A stretch of DNA of 64,000 nucleotides from Laceyella sediminis. GTDB lineage: Bacteria; Bacillota; Bacilli; Thermoactinomycetales; Thermoactinomycetaceae. Below the pieces are notes generated by a model. It did not search any database. It was not told where the DNA came from and saw nothing but the letters and a program-made list of their open reading frames with translations. This document shows positions 1 through 9,411 of this stretch, one piece after another. Position 1 is the first letter of the stretch; each line of letters begins with the position of its first letter. The stretch covers positions 434,001-498,000 of the forward strand of contig NZ_PVTZ01000001.1 of the NCBI RefSeq assembly GCF_003003125.1. Direction: 5' to 3'. The translations under genes were made by a program, and so were the position numbers.

Positions 1-1809
1 AAAAATGAACTCTTCACCCAAGAAAAATCGTTAGAACGGAAAGCCCTTGAAATTATTAATGCCTTAAGGATTGAAAAATATTACAACAAAGAGCAAATCT
101 TTGTGGCTTACATGAATAGTGTTTACTTTGGCAAAGGTGCTCACGGAAAGCACATGTATGGCGTTGTAGCTGCTGCACGCGGGATCTTCAATAAAGACGT
201 CAAAGAACTCAGTTTGCCACAAGCGGCTTATATTGCTGGGATGGTTCAACGCCCCAATGCATACAATCCATTCCGAGGGGATGACAATATCCGGTTAGGG
301 ACAAAACGGATGAAATTGGTTCTGACTAAAATGCTTGAGAACAAAAAAATATCGAAAGCTGACTATGATCAAGCAATTAAATTCGATATTAAAAGCTCCC
401 TAGCCAAACCAACTGATTTTGTGAATCCATTGGAAAAATACCCCTACATCATTACAGCCACAGAAAACGAAGCCGTTGATATTTTGATGGAGCAGGACAA
501 AGCAGAAAAAAACGAAGCAAATATCAAAGAATACCGTGACCGCATCAAAAAAGGCGGATATAAAATCTATACCACCATTGATGAGCAACTCTATAATGCT
601 TTGAATGACTCGATCAAAAATATGAATGTCCCAGGAAAATGGAAAAACGGTAAGAAAGTCAAAGAGCAAATTGGGGCAACACTCATTGACAATAAAACCG
701 GTTCCGTACTTGCATTTGTTTCAGGAACCGACTTTAAAGATACACAACTTGATCACGCGTTTGAAGTAGAACGGCAACCCGGTTCGGCAATCAAACCGCT
801 GTTGGTTTACGGTCCCGCCTTAAACGATGGCATCATCTCCCCTGATTCGATGATTTGGGATGAACCCGTTCCCAAAGGTGACGGTACGATGTACAAAAAC
901 GCAAACGGGAAATACAAAAATGGCCCGGTCACAGCGACTTATGCCTTGCAATGGTCGTTGAACACTCCGGCGATCAAATTGATCAAAAAACTTGGGGTGC
1001 AACACGCTTTCGACTACTTGCGGAAGATGGACATGCCCCCGCATAAATGGGATGGCGAAGCCTCGGCTCTCGGTGGGATGAGCAAAGGATATACGGTAGC
1101 TCAAATGACTGCTGCTTTTGCCATGATCGCCAACTCCGGTGTATACAACAAACCTCATCTAATCGAGCGAATTGAAGATTCTTCTGGCAATGTCATTTAT
1201 GAATTTAGTAAGCAGTTTAAAGAGAAACAAATCTTTAGCCCGCAAGCAACATACCAATTAACACAGATGATGCGGGAAGTTGTACGTTCAGGTACGGCTA
1301 AAATCATCGGTGGACAATTGGGTGGATACAATATCGCTGGTAAAACGGGAACCACCAGTAATTATGTTGATCTATGGTTTGTAGGCTTTTCTCCCGAGGT
1401 GTCTCTGGGAGTATGGTCCGGTTATGATCAACATTATAAATACGCACATGAAACGTTCACCAAGCAAGCATGGGCTCGCCTGTTCAAAGCGGCGGCTCAA
1501 ACCAAGCCAGATCTGATTAAACCGGGTAGCAATTTTAACAATCCAGGCGGATTGACAAGCGGCAAATGTTTTGAATGCGGCCGCGCCGTCCCGAAAACCG
1601 ATGCGGAACCTGGGAAAGAGCCCGCACAGGGAGAGGGACAACCCCAAGGACAACAACCTCCGGCAGGAGGGACTCCTCCGCAAGGAGATCAACCCAATAC
1701 GGGACAAACTCCCCAACAGCCAGCTGGAGATCAATCTCCTCAACAGCCGACTGGGGGAGATAACGGGCAAAACAACACGCAAAATGGTGGCGGCGAAACG
1801 CCGCAATAA
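1..1809 (+). CDS. Class A penicillin-binding protein (PBP1A-like), 5' end outside window
   Basis: Bifunctional peptidoglycan glycosyltransferase/DD-transpeptidase acting outside the membrane. The open frame is intact from base 1, so the start, membrane anchor and first part of the GT51 domain lie upstream. Visible are the end of the transglycosylase domain (NSVYFGKGAHG, then AARGIFNK), the transpeptidase SxxK motif in PGSAIKPL (near base 780), the SxN motif in WSLNTP (near base 955) and KTGTTS (near base 1345). The final 80 or so residues are a Pro/Gln/Gly/Asn-rich tail, preceded by a small CxxC motif (GKCFECG). It converges on acsA with a shared terminator. The class is certain; the paralog is not. 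Confidence 0.93.
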   Translation, partial: KNELFTQEKSLERKALEIINALRIEKYYNKEQIFVAYMNSVYFGKGAHGKHMYGVVAAARGIFNKDVKELSLPQAAYIAGMVQRPNAYNPFRGDDNIRLGTKRMKLVLTKMLENKKISKADYDQAIKFDIKSSLAKPTDFVNPLEKYPYIITATENEAVDILMEQDKAEKNEANIKEYRDRIKKGGYKIYTTIDEQLYNALNDSIKNMNVPGKWKNGKKVKEQIGATLIDNKTGSVLAFVSGTDFKDTQLDHAFEVERQPGSAIKPLLVYGPALNDGIISPDSMIWDEPVPKGDGTMYKNANGKYKNGPVTATYALQWSLNTPAIKLIKKLGVQHAFDYLRKMDMPPHKWDGEASALGGMSKGYTVAQMTAAFAMIANSGVYNKPHLIERIEDSSGNVIYEFSKQFKEKQIFSPQATYQLTQMMREVVRSGTAKIIGGQLGGYNIAGKTGTTSNYVDLWFVGFSPEVSLGVWSGYDQHYKYAHETFTKQAWARLFKAAAQTKPDLIKPGSNFNNPGGLTSGKCFECGRAVPKTDAEPGKEPAQGEGQPQGQQPPAGGTPPQGDQPNTGQTPQQPAGDQSPQQPTGGDNGQNNTQNGGGETPQ

Positions 1810-1813
1810 TAGT

Positions 1814-1851
1814 AGCACCTTCCCCATCACGACGGGGAAGGTGCTTTTTTT
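1814..1851. terminator. Bidirectional intrinsic terminator between PBP gene and acsA
   Basis: Perfect 12-bp inverted repeat (agcaccttcccc / ggggaaggtgct, 1814-1825 and 1834-1845) followed by a T run on the plus strand. It sits between two convergent genes. Confidence 0.9.
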
Positions 1852-3569
1852 CAATCTTCCATGGTAGACAAATCGCCTGTGGGTAAACCCAACTCCCAGG
1901 CTTTCAACACCCGGCGCATGATTTTTCCGCTTCTTGTCTTCGGCAACTTATCCCTAAACTCAATCTCGCGCGGGGCAGCATGGGCGGCCAAACGCGTCTT
2001 CACAAATTGGCGGATCTCCTCTTTCAGCTCCTCCGAAGGTTCATAGCCCTCCCGCAACGCAATGAACGCTTTGATGATTTCACCCCGGATCGCATCCGGT
2101 TTACCAATCACTCCTGCCTCAGCCACGGCATGATGCTCCACCAACTTACTTTCCACTTCAAACGGCCCGACCCGTTCCCCGGATGTATTGATCACATCGT
2201 CCAGTCGGCCTTGGAACCAGAAATACCCATCTTCATCCATATAGGCAGAGTCACCTGACACATACCATCCAGGAATGCGGAAATATTCTTGGTACTTCTC
2301 GGGATTTTTCCAAATCTGGCGCATCATCGACGGCCATGGAGTCCGGATCGCCAAATTCCCCATCGTGTACGGTGGCAATTCGTTTCCTTCGTTGTCGATG
2401 ATCGCCGCGTGGATACCGGGGAAAGGCTTACCCATCGAGCCCGGTTTGATCTCCATCTGCGGGTAGTTGGAGATGAGGATACCACCAGTCTCCGTCATCC
2501 ACCAGTTGTCATGGATTCGCTTGCCGTACGTTTTCAGCCCCCAGCGCACCACTTCGGGGTTCAGCGGTTCACCCACGCTCAGCACGTGCCGTACGGATGA
2601 AAGATCATATTTTTTGACGACGCTGTCCCCCGCCGACATCAGCATGCGGAAAGCCGTCGGTGCGCTGTACCAGACCGTTACCTTGTATTTTTCTAATGTC
2701 TGATACCAATCATCCGGACTAAACCGGCCGCCGCGTACCACATTGGTCACGCCATTGAGCCACGGCGCAAAAATCCCATAGGAAGTGCCCGTCACCCAGC
2801 CCGGATCAGCCGTGCACCAGTAAATGTCGTCATCTTGCAGATCTAGCACCCACTTCCCTGTCTGGTAGTGCTGGATCATGGCATTATGTACATGCAAAAC
2901 ACCTTTGGGTTTCCCTGTAGAACCGGACGTATAATGAATGATCATCGGGTCTTCCCGATCGACCCATTCCATGTCCAAATCGGAGGAAGCTTGACTCATC
3001 TCCTCTTCAAAGCTGTAATATCCTTCGACCAGCTCACCCACCGCACCGACCAAAATGATATGTTTTAAATGGGGAAGCGCATCCACCGGCACCCGCTCCA
3101 ACAAAGAGGGCGTCGTCACCAGCGCGACGGCTTCGCTGTTCTCCAGCCGATCCTTGACGGCCGCTTCCATAAACGCTTCAAACAAAGGCCCGACAATGGC
3201 TCCGATTTTGATGGTTCCCAAAACGCTGACATATAACTCTGGAGTGCGCGGCATAAATACAAATACGCGATCCCCTTTACTGACGCCCAACTTGCGCAAC
3301 ACATTGCCGAATTGATTTGATTTTTCCTTTAGTTGCAAAAACGTGTAACGCTCTTCTCGCACAGCGTCACTGTAGATCAAGGCTGTTTTGTTTCCCTTCC
3401 CCGCTTCCACATGGCGGTCTATGGCTTCATAAGCGGCGTTCACCTTGCCGGTGTGGTGCCAAGAAAATGCCTGCTCCACTTGTTTCCAATCAAAATGGGA
3501 TCTCGCCTCTTCATAACGGCTCATATTGTTGCCGGTGGTTTGGACTGGCACGCGTTCTTCATGGGTCAT
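1851..3569 (-). CDS. acsA: Acetyl-CoA synthetase (AMP-forming)
   Basis: Activates acetate to acetyl-CoA via acetyl-AMP. The 572-aa protein carries the adenylate-forming P-loop-like motif YTSGSTGKPKG near residue 205, the hinge region GRLDDVINTSGERVG and the C-terminal PKTRSGKIMRR, whose lysine is the acetylation-controlled catalytic residue in this family. I start at ATG 3569, 9 nt from GGGAGG; an in-frame TTG at 3572 is possible. In Bacillus acsA also lies close to ccpA. No acuABC genes are present here. A sigma-A promoter and a CcpA-type cre lie immediately upstream. Confidence 0.93.
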   Translation of the reverse strand: MTHEERVPVQTTGNNMSRYEEARSHFDWKQVEQAFSWHHTGKVNAAYEAIDRHVEAGKGNKTALIYSDAVREERYTFLQLKEKSNQFGNVLRKLGVSKGDRVFVFMPRTPELYVSVLGTIKIGAIVGPLFEAFMEAAVKDRLENSEAVALVTTPSLLERVPVDALPHLKHIILVGAVGELVEGYYSFEEEMSQASSDLDMEWVDREDPMIIHYTSGSTGKPKGVLHVHNAMIQHYQTGKWVLDLQDDDIYWCTADPGWVTGTSYGIFAPWLNGVTNVVRGGRFSPDDWYQTLEKYKVTVWYSAPTAFRMLMSAGDSVVKKYDLSSVRHVLSVGEPLNPEVVRWGLKTYGKRIHDNWWMTETGGILISNYPQMEIKPGSMGKPFPGIHAAIIDNEGNELPPYTMGNLAIRTPWPSMMRQIWKNPEKYQEYFRIPGWYVSGDSAYMDEDGYFWFQGRLDDVINTSGERVGPFEVESKLVEHHAVAEAGVIGKPDAIRGEIIKAFIALREGYEPSEELKEEIRQFVKTRLAAHAAPREIEFRDKLPKTRSGKIMRRVLKAWELGLPTGDLSTMED

Positions 3570-3590
3570 CAAGTCACGCCTCCCTTTGTT

Positions 3591-3604
3591 TGCAAACGAT
3601 TTCA
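3591..3604 (-). promoter_or_regulatory. Candidate cre (CcpA operator) in acsA leader
   Basis: On the coding strand the site reads TGAAATCGTTTGCA, differing at one position from the consensus TGWAARCGYTWNCA. It lies about 3-16 nt downstream of the start point predicted from the promoter, a roadblock position. CcpA is encoded 1.1 kb away. Known: acsA is CcpA-repressed in B. subtilis. Inferred: the same here. Confidence 0.7.
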
Positions 3605-3613
3605 GTTTTCATT

Positions 3614-3641
3614 ATTATATCACATGAATTAATATTAGCAA
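3614..3641 (-). promoter_or_regulatory. Sigma-A-type promoter of acsA
   Basis: TTGCTA (3636-3641), 16-bp spacer, perfect TATAAT (3614-3619), reading toward acsA with a leader of about 38 nt. Confidence 0.7.
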
Positions 3642-3649
3642 TTTACCAC

Positions 3650-3684
3650 AATAAAATAACCGACGGCTTAGACAGCCGCCGGTT
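3650..3684 (-). terminator. Terminator of the ccpA-mtnN-DUF1540 unit
   Basis: 10-bp stem with one G-U pair (3658-3667 with 3675-3684), then a U-rich stretch, just after the DUF1540 stop and overlapping the acsA promoter region. Confidence 0.7.
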
Positions 3685-3689
3685 GGAGT

Positions 3690-3842
3690 TTAATGCTGCG
3701 GTTTAAATGTCTTGCAGTCTGTTTCCTTGCTCGTCTCCGCTTCTTCTTTATGGGTGACCACATAGATGGCATCCGCTTTGCACTGGTTGCCTTGTCCCCA
3801 ATAAGTGCAGTTGCTCACTTCACACAAGACATCTTTTGGCAT
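3690..3842 (-). CDS. DUF1540 domain protein (50 aa)
   Basis: Small cysteine-containing protein with the DUF1540 pattern: CEVSNCTYW, then QCKADAI, then a final cysteine in DCKTF, giving four conserved cysteines likely to bind a metal. The family is common in spore-formers; its function is not established. The start at 3842 has a purine-rich RBS (GGAAAGGGGGAG). It lies 59 nt after mtnN on the same strand and is followed directly by a terminator, so it probably ends the ccpA-mtnN transcript. Confidence 0.8.
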   Translation of the reverse strand: MPKDVLCEVSNCTYWGQGNQCKADAIYVVTHKEEAETSKETDCKTFKPQH

Positions 3843-3901
3843 ATAAACTCCCCCTTTCCTAAACCTAATGTGTCCTGGAACAAGGAGGAGTACTCATCCA
3901 A

Positions 3902-4618
3902 TTATTTCTGCATCCGCAGGCGCAAAATCGCTTGAATCATGCTAGCCGAACGCTCGGAGGCCAGCTCTGTAAACTCGGCGAAATTAACATCAGCCGTGTG
4001 ATCAGCGCGGTCGGACATAGAGCGGATCACCACATATGGCACATCGGCCAGATGGCACACATGGGCGACGGCAGCCCCTTCCATCTCTACACAAGCCCCG
4101 TCAAACTGCTCTCGCAACTCCCGCACTTTGCCGGCATCAGAGATGAATTGATCACCAGACAGGACTTTGCCCGTCAATACCTTGACACCGGAAATACTGT
4201 GGCCTGCTTCGACCGCCCAAGCGACGAGCTGCTCGTCGGCCGGGAAAATCGACACATCTTGGAATGGTACAGTCCCTCTCGGAAAACCGACCGGGCTGGC
4301 ATCAATATCATGCTGTTGGCAAGCAGTGGAAACAACGATATCCCCAATGTCCAAATCGGGATGCAAAGCACCCGCGACTCCAGTAAACAGCACGGCATCT
4401 ACTTGAAAATAGTCGATCAGCGTTTGCGTGCACACAGCAGCATTCACTTTGCCCACGCCGGATTTGCAGAGAACCACAGGTGTGCCACAGAGCGTTCCCG
4501 AGTAATAAGTGACACGGTAACGCTCCTGCTCTTGAACATCCTCCATAGCGTTTAGCAACGCTTTAATCTCCTCATCCATGGCGCCAATGACGCCGATAAT
4601 TTCTTTGTTGTCTTTCAT
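3902..4618 (-). CDS. mtnN: 5'-methylthioadenosine/S-adenosylhomocysteine nucleosidase
   Basis: Hydrolyses MTA and SAH to adenine plus the thioribose, recycling SAM by-products and feeding AI-2/methionine salvage. The 238-aa protein shows the family start IGVIGAMDEEI, SGVGKVNAA, the GVAGAL turn, EMEGAAVAHVC (substrate-binding Met-Glu) and the catalytic aspartate in SMSDRAD. Length is typical. It follows ccpA by 33 nt and is likely co-transcribed. Confidence 0.95.
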   Translation of the reverse strand: MKDNKEIIGVIGAMDEEIKALLNAMEDVQEQERYRVTYYSGTLCGTPVVLCKSGVGKVNAAVCTQTLIDYFQVDAVLFTGVAGALHPDLDIGDIVVSTACQQHDIDASPVGFPRGTVPFQDVSIFPADEQLVAWAVEAGHSISGVKVLTGKVLSGDQFISDAGKVRELREQFDGACVEMEGAAVAHVCHLADVPYVVIRSMSDRADHTADVNFAEFTELASERSASMIQAILRLRMQK

Positions 4619-4651
4619 CTGTTCATCCCTCTTCTCCCCGGGCCGATCCGC

Positions 4652-5689
4652 TTAGCGCTCATCTTCCCATTCTTTCAGTTTGGTGGAGTTTCTCAGCTCC
4701 ATGCTGTATTGCAGGTATACTTGTCCACTTTCTACTTGCTCGTCATTCATATACTTGGTCAACAAGCGCATTGCAACCGCGCCGATGTCGTACATAGGCA
4801 CGCTGACCGTAGAGAGCAACGGGCGCACCTGGGAGGAAAGCGGGATATTCTCAAAGCCAATAACGGACACATCCTCCGGCACGCGCTTACCTAAATCCTG
4901 CACGGCGTGGATCGCTCCTACCGCCATCTCATCGCTAGCCGCAAACACCGCGCTCACTCCCGGCTGGCTCTCAAGCAAACTCTTCATCTCCTCATAACCG
5001 GAACGGTAACGGTAATCGCCCAACCGCACCAACGCTTCATCAAACGAAGTTTCGCTTTCTTCGATCGCTTCTTTGTACCCCACATAGCGCGGGTATCCAT
5101 TCACCGAATCAGTCAGCGGCCCGCCGATGAAGGCGATTTGTTCATGCCCCTCATGAACGAGGATGGTGGTCGCTTCTTTGGCTGCTTGGATTTGGTCAAT
5201 CGTCACGTAGGGGAGTTCTCTTCTTTCGTCGCGCGTGGCGGCCAATACCACCGGCACCGTACTAGCGGCGAAAATTTCGCGGTGGGAGTCGGTGATTTCA
5301 CCGCCTAAGAACAGAAGTCCGTCCACCTGCTTCTCCAACAACGCCTCAACCAGTTGGATTTCTTTCTCTTTTTTCATATCGGAATTGCTTAGAATGATAT
5401 TGTAATGATACATGGTGGCAATGTCTTCAATCCCGCGGGTCAACTCCGCATAAAAGGTGTTGGAGATATCCGGGATCACCACGCCAACCGTGGTCGTCTT
5501 TTTGCTGGCCAGGCCCCGCGCCACCGCGTTGGGCCGGTATCCCAACTGCCGAATAACATCCAGCACCTTTTTGCGGGTCACTGGTTTTACATTAGGGTTT
5601 CCGTTCACCACGCGGGAAACGGTCGCCATCGATACGCCCGCTTCCCTGGCCACATCATAAATGGTTATCGTCTCTTTTTTCTTCACCAT
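4652..5689 (-). CDS. ccpA: Catabolite control protein A
   Basis: LacI-family global carbon regulator that binds cre sites with HPr-Ser46-P. The N-terminal helix-turn-helix ([19 protein letters not shown]) and hinge ([18 protein letters not shown]) are nearly identical to Bacillus CcpA. The periplasmic-binding-like effector domain follows, with CcpA-like [19 protein letters not shown] near the C terminus. It is 345 aa, typical length. No strong Shine-Dalgarno is visible before ATG 5689. The gene order with acsA, aroA and ytxJHG is the conserved Bacillus neighbourhood. A candidate target lies before acsA. Confidence 0.94.
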   Translation of the reverse strand: MVKKKETITIYDVAREAGVSMATVSRVVNGNPNVKPVTRKKVLDVIRQLGYRPNAVARGLASKKTTTVGVVIPDISNTFYAELTRGIEDIATMYHYNIILSNSDMKKEKEIQLVEALLEKQVDGLLFLGGEITDSHREIFAASTVPVVLAATRDERRELPYVTIDQIQAAKEATTILVHEGHEQIAFIGGPLTDSVNGYPRYVGYKEAIEESETSFDEALVRLGDYRYRSGYEEMKSLLESQPGVSAVFAASDEMAVGAIHAVQDLGKRVPEDVSVIGFENIPLSSQVRPLLSTVSVPMYDIGAVAMRLLTKYMNDEQVESGQVYLQYSMELRNSTKLKEWEDER

Positions 5690-5785
5690 ACTTATTCATT
5701 CACATCCAGTTCAGTCAAATTTCTTGATCTGCCAGTCTATCTTGGCCTTTCACCAACGATTATGGCCGCACGATTATTTTTTCCA

Positions 5786-5821
5786 GACATAAGAAAAGAA
5801 ACCACACTTTTGTCTTATGTC
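5786..5821. repeat. 9-bp inverted repeat between the SseB-like gene and ccpA
   Basis: gacataaga (5786-5794) and tcttatgtc (5813-5821) form a stem with an 18-nt loop just after the upstream stop codon. No U tract follows on the minus strand, so it is not a clear terminator; it may be an RNA end or a ccpA leader element. Confidence 0.5.
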
Positions 5822-5834
5822 CTCGGAATGGGCC

Positions 5835-7217
5835 TCAGATCGTTTCATTGCGCAACTGGGACATCAGCTGCAACACATATGGCAGGGTGTCGCCCATGAT
5901 ACTCGTCCACGCTTCCGGCGATCCCCGGTTGATCCAGACAATCGGGGTACGTGGAGCCAACGCTTTGTACAGCTTTTTGGTCGAGATCAAGCGAGGAACC
6001 ATCGGCGGCAAGTGCGGATTTTTCTGCCGCGCTTCCGCAATCAGCCGCTCCGCGTGACGGGCAGAAGTGAAAAAGTCGACAATGGGGCTATGATCCTGTC
6101 CAGCCAAAATCACCATATTGCCGTCGGGGTCGACAACAACCCAGATTCGGCGCAATTCGGCCATCGCCCGGCACACTTCCCAACCGTTGCCCATCCCTTG
6201 CCCTTCGATGGTCGCCTTTTCTAATTTTTTCAGCCCTTGCGCCACATCCGGGTCTATCGGCCGCTCTGATCCCTGAGTCTGAGCTGCTCCCTGCGGCGGC
6301 ATCACCGGTTGCGGCGATTCCGTCTCTTTTGGAGTCACTTCAGGAATGGGCGGAGTCATTGGCGTGTGCGGTGCTAGATGATCCACCAACGGCACATCTT
6401 CCTGCCGGGACCCCACCGTTTGGGATGAATGGGGTTCCAGCGGATGATCTTCAGCTGGTGGCACTTCTTCTTGGGGTGTTGCCGCAACCTGGGAGGAGCC
6501 GCTGTCAAAAGCGATCATAAAAGGATGTTCCACGACGCTTTCGTCAATGATGCCGTGTTGGCTACCAAAACGGATCGTTTCCATATGCTTGCTTGTCAAC
6601 AAAGCTTGCTCAGGCAAGCTAAAGTGGAAAAACAAGGACGACGTACCCAACTCCTCGCACCGATCCCAGATGACGGACCATGGGTGTTGCACAGGTTGCC
6701 CACCTGATTTCCGCGTCACATACTCCGCATCTTGCTCGGAGGCGTAAACGGCTATCGTATACGACTCTGGCTGGTACTCCACCATCAACATGTTTTGATC
6801 CATGGTCGGCACCCAGGGTCCGGTCATTTGTGAAAACTGTTGGGCGGCATACTCTTGGATCATCTGCAAAACATGTTGCTTGGTCAGGAACAGCCGTGAC
6901 GGGAGTCCGGGGTTAAATAAAATCCCTTGTGCATCCGATCGATAGGCCTTAATCAGAAACGAAAGCGCGGGTTCTTCGGTCATCCGCACATGTTCCGGTT
7001 CATTCACTTTAACATTGCGCGCCGCTTCCAAATCGGTAAAGGTCACGATGAAGCGGCTGTTGGGTTCATTTCCCCGCGCCAGAAACGGCGTTTCCCCCGC
7101 TTCGCCGTGATTGTACAAAACAATCAACCGCGGCAGGCGTGTCGCAAAAAATTGATACAACTGCTCTGGTGTAACACGATTGGCACTGGCCAATTCCAAA
7201 CATTCGCGTACATTCAA
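5835..7217 (-). CDS. SseB-like multi-repeat protein of unknown function
   Basis: 460 aa, no signal peptide or membrane segment. Three segments look like SseB-type alpha/beta domains: about residues 25-115 (ends PSRLFLTKQHV), 145-215 (ends EQALLTSKH) and 350-445 (VDPDGNMVILAGQDHSP then PRLISTKKLYKAL). A Pro/Glu/Thr-rich linker (about 240-330) separates the second and third. The TTG start at 7217 has GGAGG 8 nt upstream. Known: SseB-family domains are of unclear function, often near secretion or stress genes. The assignment is by eye and tentative. Confidence 0.6.
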   Translation of the reverse strand: MNVRECLELASANRVTPEQLYQFFATRLPRLIVLYNHGEAGETPFLARGNEPNSRFIVTFTDLEAARNVKVNEPEHVRMTEEPALSFLIKAYRSDAQGILFNPGLPSRLFLTKQHVLQMIQEYAAQQFSQMTGPWVPTMDQNMLMVEYQPESYTIAVYASEQDAEYVTRKSGGQPVQHPWSVIWDRCEELGTSSLFFHFSLPEQALLTSKHMETIRFGSQHGIIDESVVEHPFMIAFDSGSSQVAATPQEEVPPAEDHPLEPHSSQTVGSRQEDVPLVDHLAPHTPMTPPIPEVTPKETESPQPVMPPQGAAQTQGSERPIDPDVAQGLKKLEKATIEGQGMGNGWEVCRAMAELRRIWVVVDPDGNMVILAGQDHSPIVDFFTSARHAERLIAEARQKNPHLPPMVPRLISTKKLYKALAPRTPIVWINRGSPEAWTSIMGDTLPYVLQLMSQLRNETI

Positions 7218-7335
7218 CGAAGCTTCCTCCCCCTACAAAACAAGTCCAACTCATTTATTTGCAAAGGCCTCGCAATTATCTACTATGGCAAGCGTTAAAG
7301 TAATATCCCTTGTAACATCATAACAAATTATAAGC

Positions 7336-7372
7336 AAAAAAAGCGAACCGACGATAGGTCTGTTCGCTTTTT
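7336..7372 (-). terminator. Intrinsic terminator of aroA
   Basis: 11-bp stem aaaaagcgaac / gttcgcttttt with a U run on the minus strand, 40 nt after the aroA stop. Confidence 0.85.
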
Positions 7373-7411
7373 CACCAAAAAGTACTGCTTTGGATATATT
7401 TTTATGTCATG

Positions 7412-8506
7412 TTAACGCACGGTCACTTGTTTTTGATCTAGCAAACCGGAAGCGCGCAAGTCTTTGATGAAGGTGTCGAAAGTGGGGATGTCGATCTGCT
7501 GTTTGGCGTCCGACAAAGCAACCGCCGGATTTGGATGAACTTCCAGCATGATGCCGTCAGCCCCCGCTGCCAAGGCCGCCCGCGCACATGGCAACAGAAT
7601 ATCCCGTCTGCCCGTGGAATGCGTGATATCGACCAATACCGGCAAATGGCTCTCGTTTTTCAAAATCGGCACAGCCGAGATGTCTAATGTGTTGCGCGTG
7701 GCTTTCTCATAGGTGCGGATGCCGCGCTCACACAAAATAACTTGATGGTTACCACCCGACAAAATGTATTCGGCAGCAAACAAGAATTCCTCGATCGTCG
7801 CCGACAATCCCCGCTTCAACAGGACCGGAGTGCGAACCGCTCCCGCCGCCTTCAACAGCTCAAAATTCTGCATGTTGCGGGCGCCGATTTGGATTACGTC
7901 TACATATTGTTCAGCCATCTCCATGTCACTCGGGTTGACGATTTCGCTGACAATCTTCAAACCGAATTGGTCGGCGGCTTTGCGCAAAATCTTCAGTCCT
8001 TCTTCCCCTAACCCTTGGAAGTCGTAAGGGGAGGTGCGTGGTTTGAACGCACCGCCGCGCATCAGTTCGATGCCTTGTTCTTTCAAAGCGCGGGCTACTT
8101 CAAACACTTGCTCTTCTGATTCCACGGAGCAGGGCCCAGCTACCACTTGAGGCTTCACCGCCCCCACCAAGGTACCTTTGATGTCTACCACCGTGTCGGT
8201 CGCCTGTTTTTCGCGGCTGACAAGGAGGGTTTTCTTTTGGCTTGTTTGTTGCAAGTCCAAAGATGCCTTGAAAATCTGCTTGAACAGGTAACGCACGGTG
8301 TTGTCGGTAAATGGCCCTTCGTTGTGTTGAACAAGCGTTTCCAACATGACCCGCTCCCGCTCCGGATCAAATTTGTTAATGCCTTGCTTTTGTTTCACTT
8401 CACCGATTTGCTTCGCTAGTTCCGCTCGTTCGTTTAACAGTCGCAACAGTTTCAAATTGACTTCATCCAGCTTTTGTCGCAATGCGTCTAATTGATTCTC
8501 TCTCAC
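7412..8506 (-). CDS. aroA: Bifunctional chorismate mutase / DAHP synthase (AroA(G) type)
   Basis: Catalyses the first step of the shikimate pathway (PEP + erythrose-4-P to DAHP); the fused AroQ-type chorismate mutase domain senses prephenate/chorismate. Residues 1-90 form the AroQ helices ([21 protein letters not shown]). The DAHP synthase barrel follows: [58 protein letters not shown] start at GTG 8506 (364 aa), 9 nt from AGAGGAG, matching the Bacillus N terminus; the frame remains open to 8566 without a better start. Its own promoter lies upstream. Confidence 0.95.
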   Translation of the reverse strand: MRENQLDALRQKLDEVNLKLLRLLNERAELAKQIGEVKQKQGINKFDPERERVMLETLVQHNEGPFTDNTVRYLFKQIFKASLDLQQTSQKKTLLVSREKQATDTVVDIKGTLVGAVKPQVVAGPCSVESEEQVFEVARALKEQGIELMRGGAFKPRTSPYDFQGLGEEGLKILRKAADQFGLKIVSEIVNPSDMEMAEQYVDVIQIGARNMQNFELLKAAGAVRTPVLLKRGLSATIEEFLFAAEYILSGGNHQVILCERGIRTYEKATRNTLDISAVPILKNESHLPVLVDITHSTGRRDILLPCARAALAAGADGIMLEVHPNPAVALSDAKQQIDIPTFDTFIKDLRASGLLDQKQVTVR

Positions 8507-8549
8507 TCTTCTTGCTCCTCTCTTCTCAACTAGAAAAATAATTTTCGCC

Positions 8550-8578
8550 ATTATATCGAAAAACAATCACTTTGTCGA
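8550..8578 (-). promoter_or_regulatory. Sigma-A promoter of aroA
   Basis: TCGACA (8573-8578), 17 bp, perfect TATAAT (8550-8555), about 45 nt upstream of the aroA start and just past the ytxJ stop. Confidence 0.75.
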
Positions 8579-8601
8579 GGGAATTCTGCACCTGTATCAA
8601 C

Positions 8602-8949
8602 TTAGAGCGACTGCACGGCATCGGTCAACGCCTGTTTGGTGATATTCCAATGAGAAGCGTGCCACTTCACTTCATCTCCGACCACGACAAGCGCTTGTGG
8701 AGACTCATGCTTGATCCCAAACCGCTCGGCAATCTCATTGGACAGTGGACGGTCTTCAATCACGAACACGGCAGCGGACAGCACCTCTGTTGCTGCATCC
8801 GAAGACAAGAACGCTTCCCATTCGGCGTAGGCCGCCGCGCTGATTGGGCACGATGTGCTATGTTTAAACAACAACAAGGGGCGTTTGCCCGCTTTTGCCA
8901 TCCATTCGTTCAATTGTTCTACAGAGGTGATTCGCGCTGGTTTTTCCAT
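8602..8949 (-). CDS. ytxJ: Bacillithiol-system redox protein YtxJ (BrxC family)
   Basis: Monothiol bacilliredoxin proposed to remove bacillithiol from proteins under oxidative stress. The 115-aa thioredoxin-like protein has the family active site TSCPIS (about residue 34). ATG 8949 is chosen because AAGGA lies 10 nt upstream; the alternative GTG at 8958 is only 1 nt from it. The aroA-ytxJ-ytxH-ytxG order equals that in Bacillus. Confidence 0.88.
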   Translation of the reverse strand: MEKPARITSVEQLNEWMAKAGKRPLLLFKHSTSCPISAAAYAEWEAFLSSDAATEVLSAAVFVIEDRPLSNEIAERFGIKHESPQALVVVGDEVKWHASHWNITKQALTDAVQSL

Positions 8950-9059
8950 CCATTCCACATCCTTATCAGTTTTTCAGCTTATCTTTCATGTGTCAGGCGT
9001 TGGACGCCCGTTCGCTTTCTTTCTTGGCACGTCTACGCAAACCTTTTTCAACTTTATGC

Positions 9060-9089
9060 AAAAAGGCGATCATCATGCATGACCGCCTT
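9060..9089 (-). terminator. Terminator downstream of ytxH
   Basis: 11-bp stem (9063-9073 with 9079-9089, one G-U pair) and U tract on the minus strand, 9 nt after the ytxH stop. Confidence 0.8.
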
Positions 9090-9097
9090 CACTTTCA

Positions 9098-9391
9098 TTA
9101 TTTCTTATCTTCAATCGAAATATAATCGGGCGTTTTAGAGGAAGGTGCATCGATATAGCGGTTGACCAACACGGTCCCCTCATCGTTTACTTTTTCCCAT
9201 TTGCTTTCCACCGGCGCTTGCGATTTGATCGTCAGGTATAACTCTTTTCCACGCTCTTTGGCCAATTCCAAGCCTTTCCCCAATTCTTTACGGATTTCAT
9301 TGCCCGTTTTGGTCGTCGCCAACAGCGCGGTCGCTGCCCCGATCAAGCCGCCGATCACAGCACCCGCCATAAAGTATTTACCTTTGCTCAT
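9098..9391 (-). CDS. ytxH: YtxH-like membrane-anchored protein
   Basis: 97 aa with a Gly/Ala-rich N-terminal membrane segment (AGAVIGGLIGAATALL), then the family KTGNEIRKELG and an amphipathic helical tail. Family role is unknown; YtxH-type proteins are general-stress or envelope-associated in Bacillus. Start chosen at 9391 (AGAGGA upstream). An upstream ATG at 9412 overlaps the ytxG stop but lacks an RBS. Confidence 0.8.
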   Translation of the reverse strand: MSKGKYFMAGAVIGGLIGAATALLATTKTGNEIRKELGKGLELAKERGKELYLTIKSQAPVESKWEKVNDEGTVLVNRYIDAPSSKTPDYISIEDKK

Positions 9392-9411
9392 CGGTGTCTC
9401 ATCCTCTCTCA

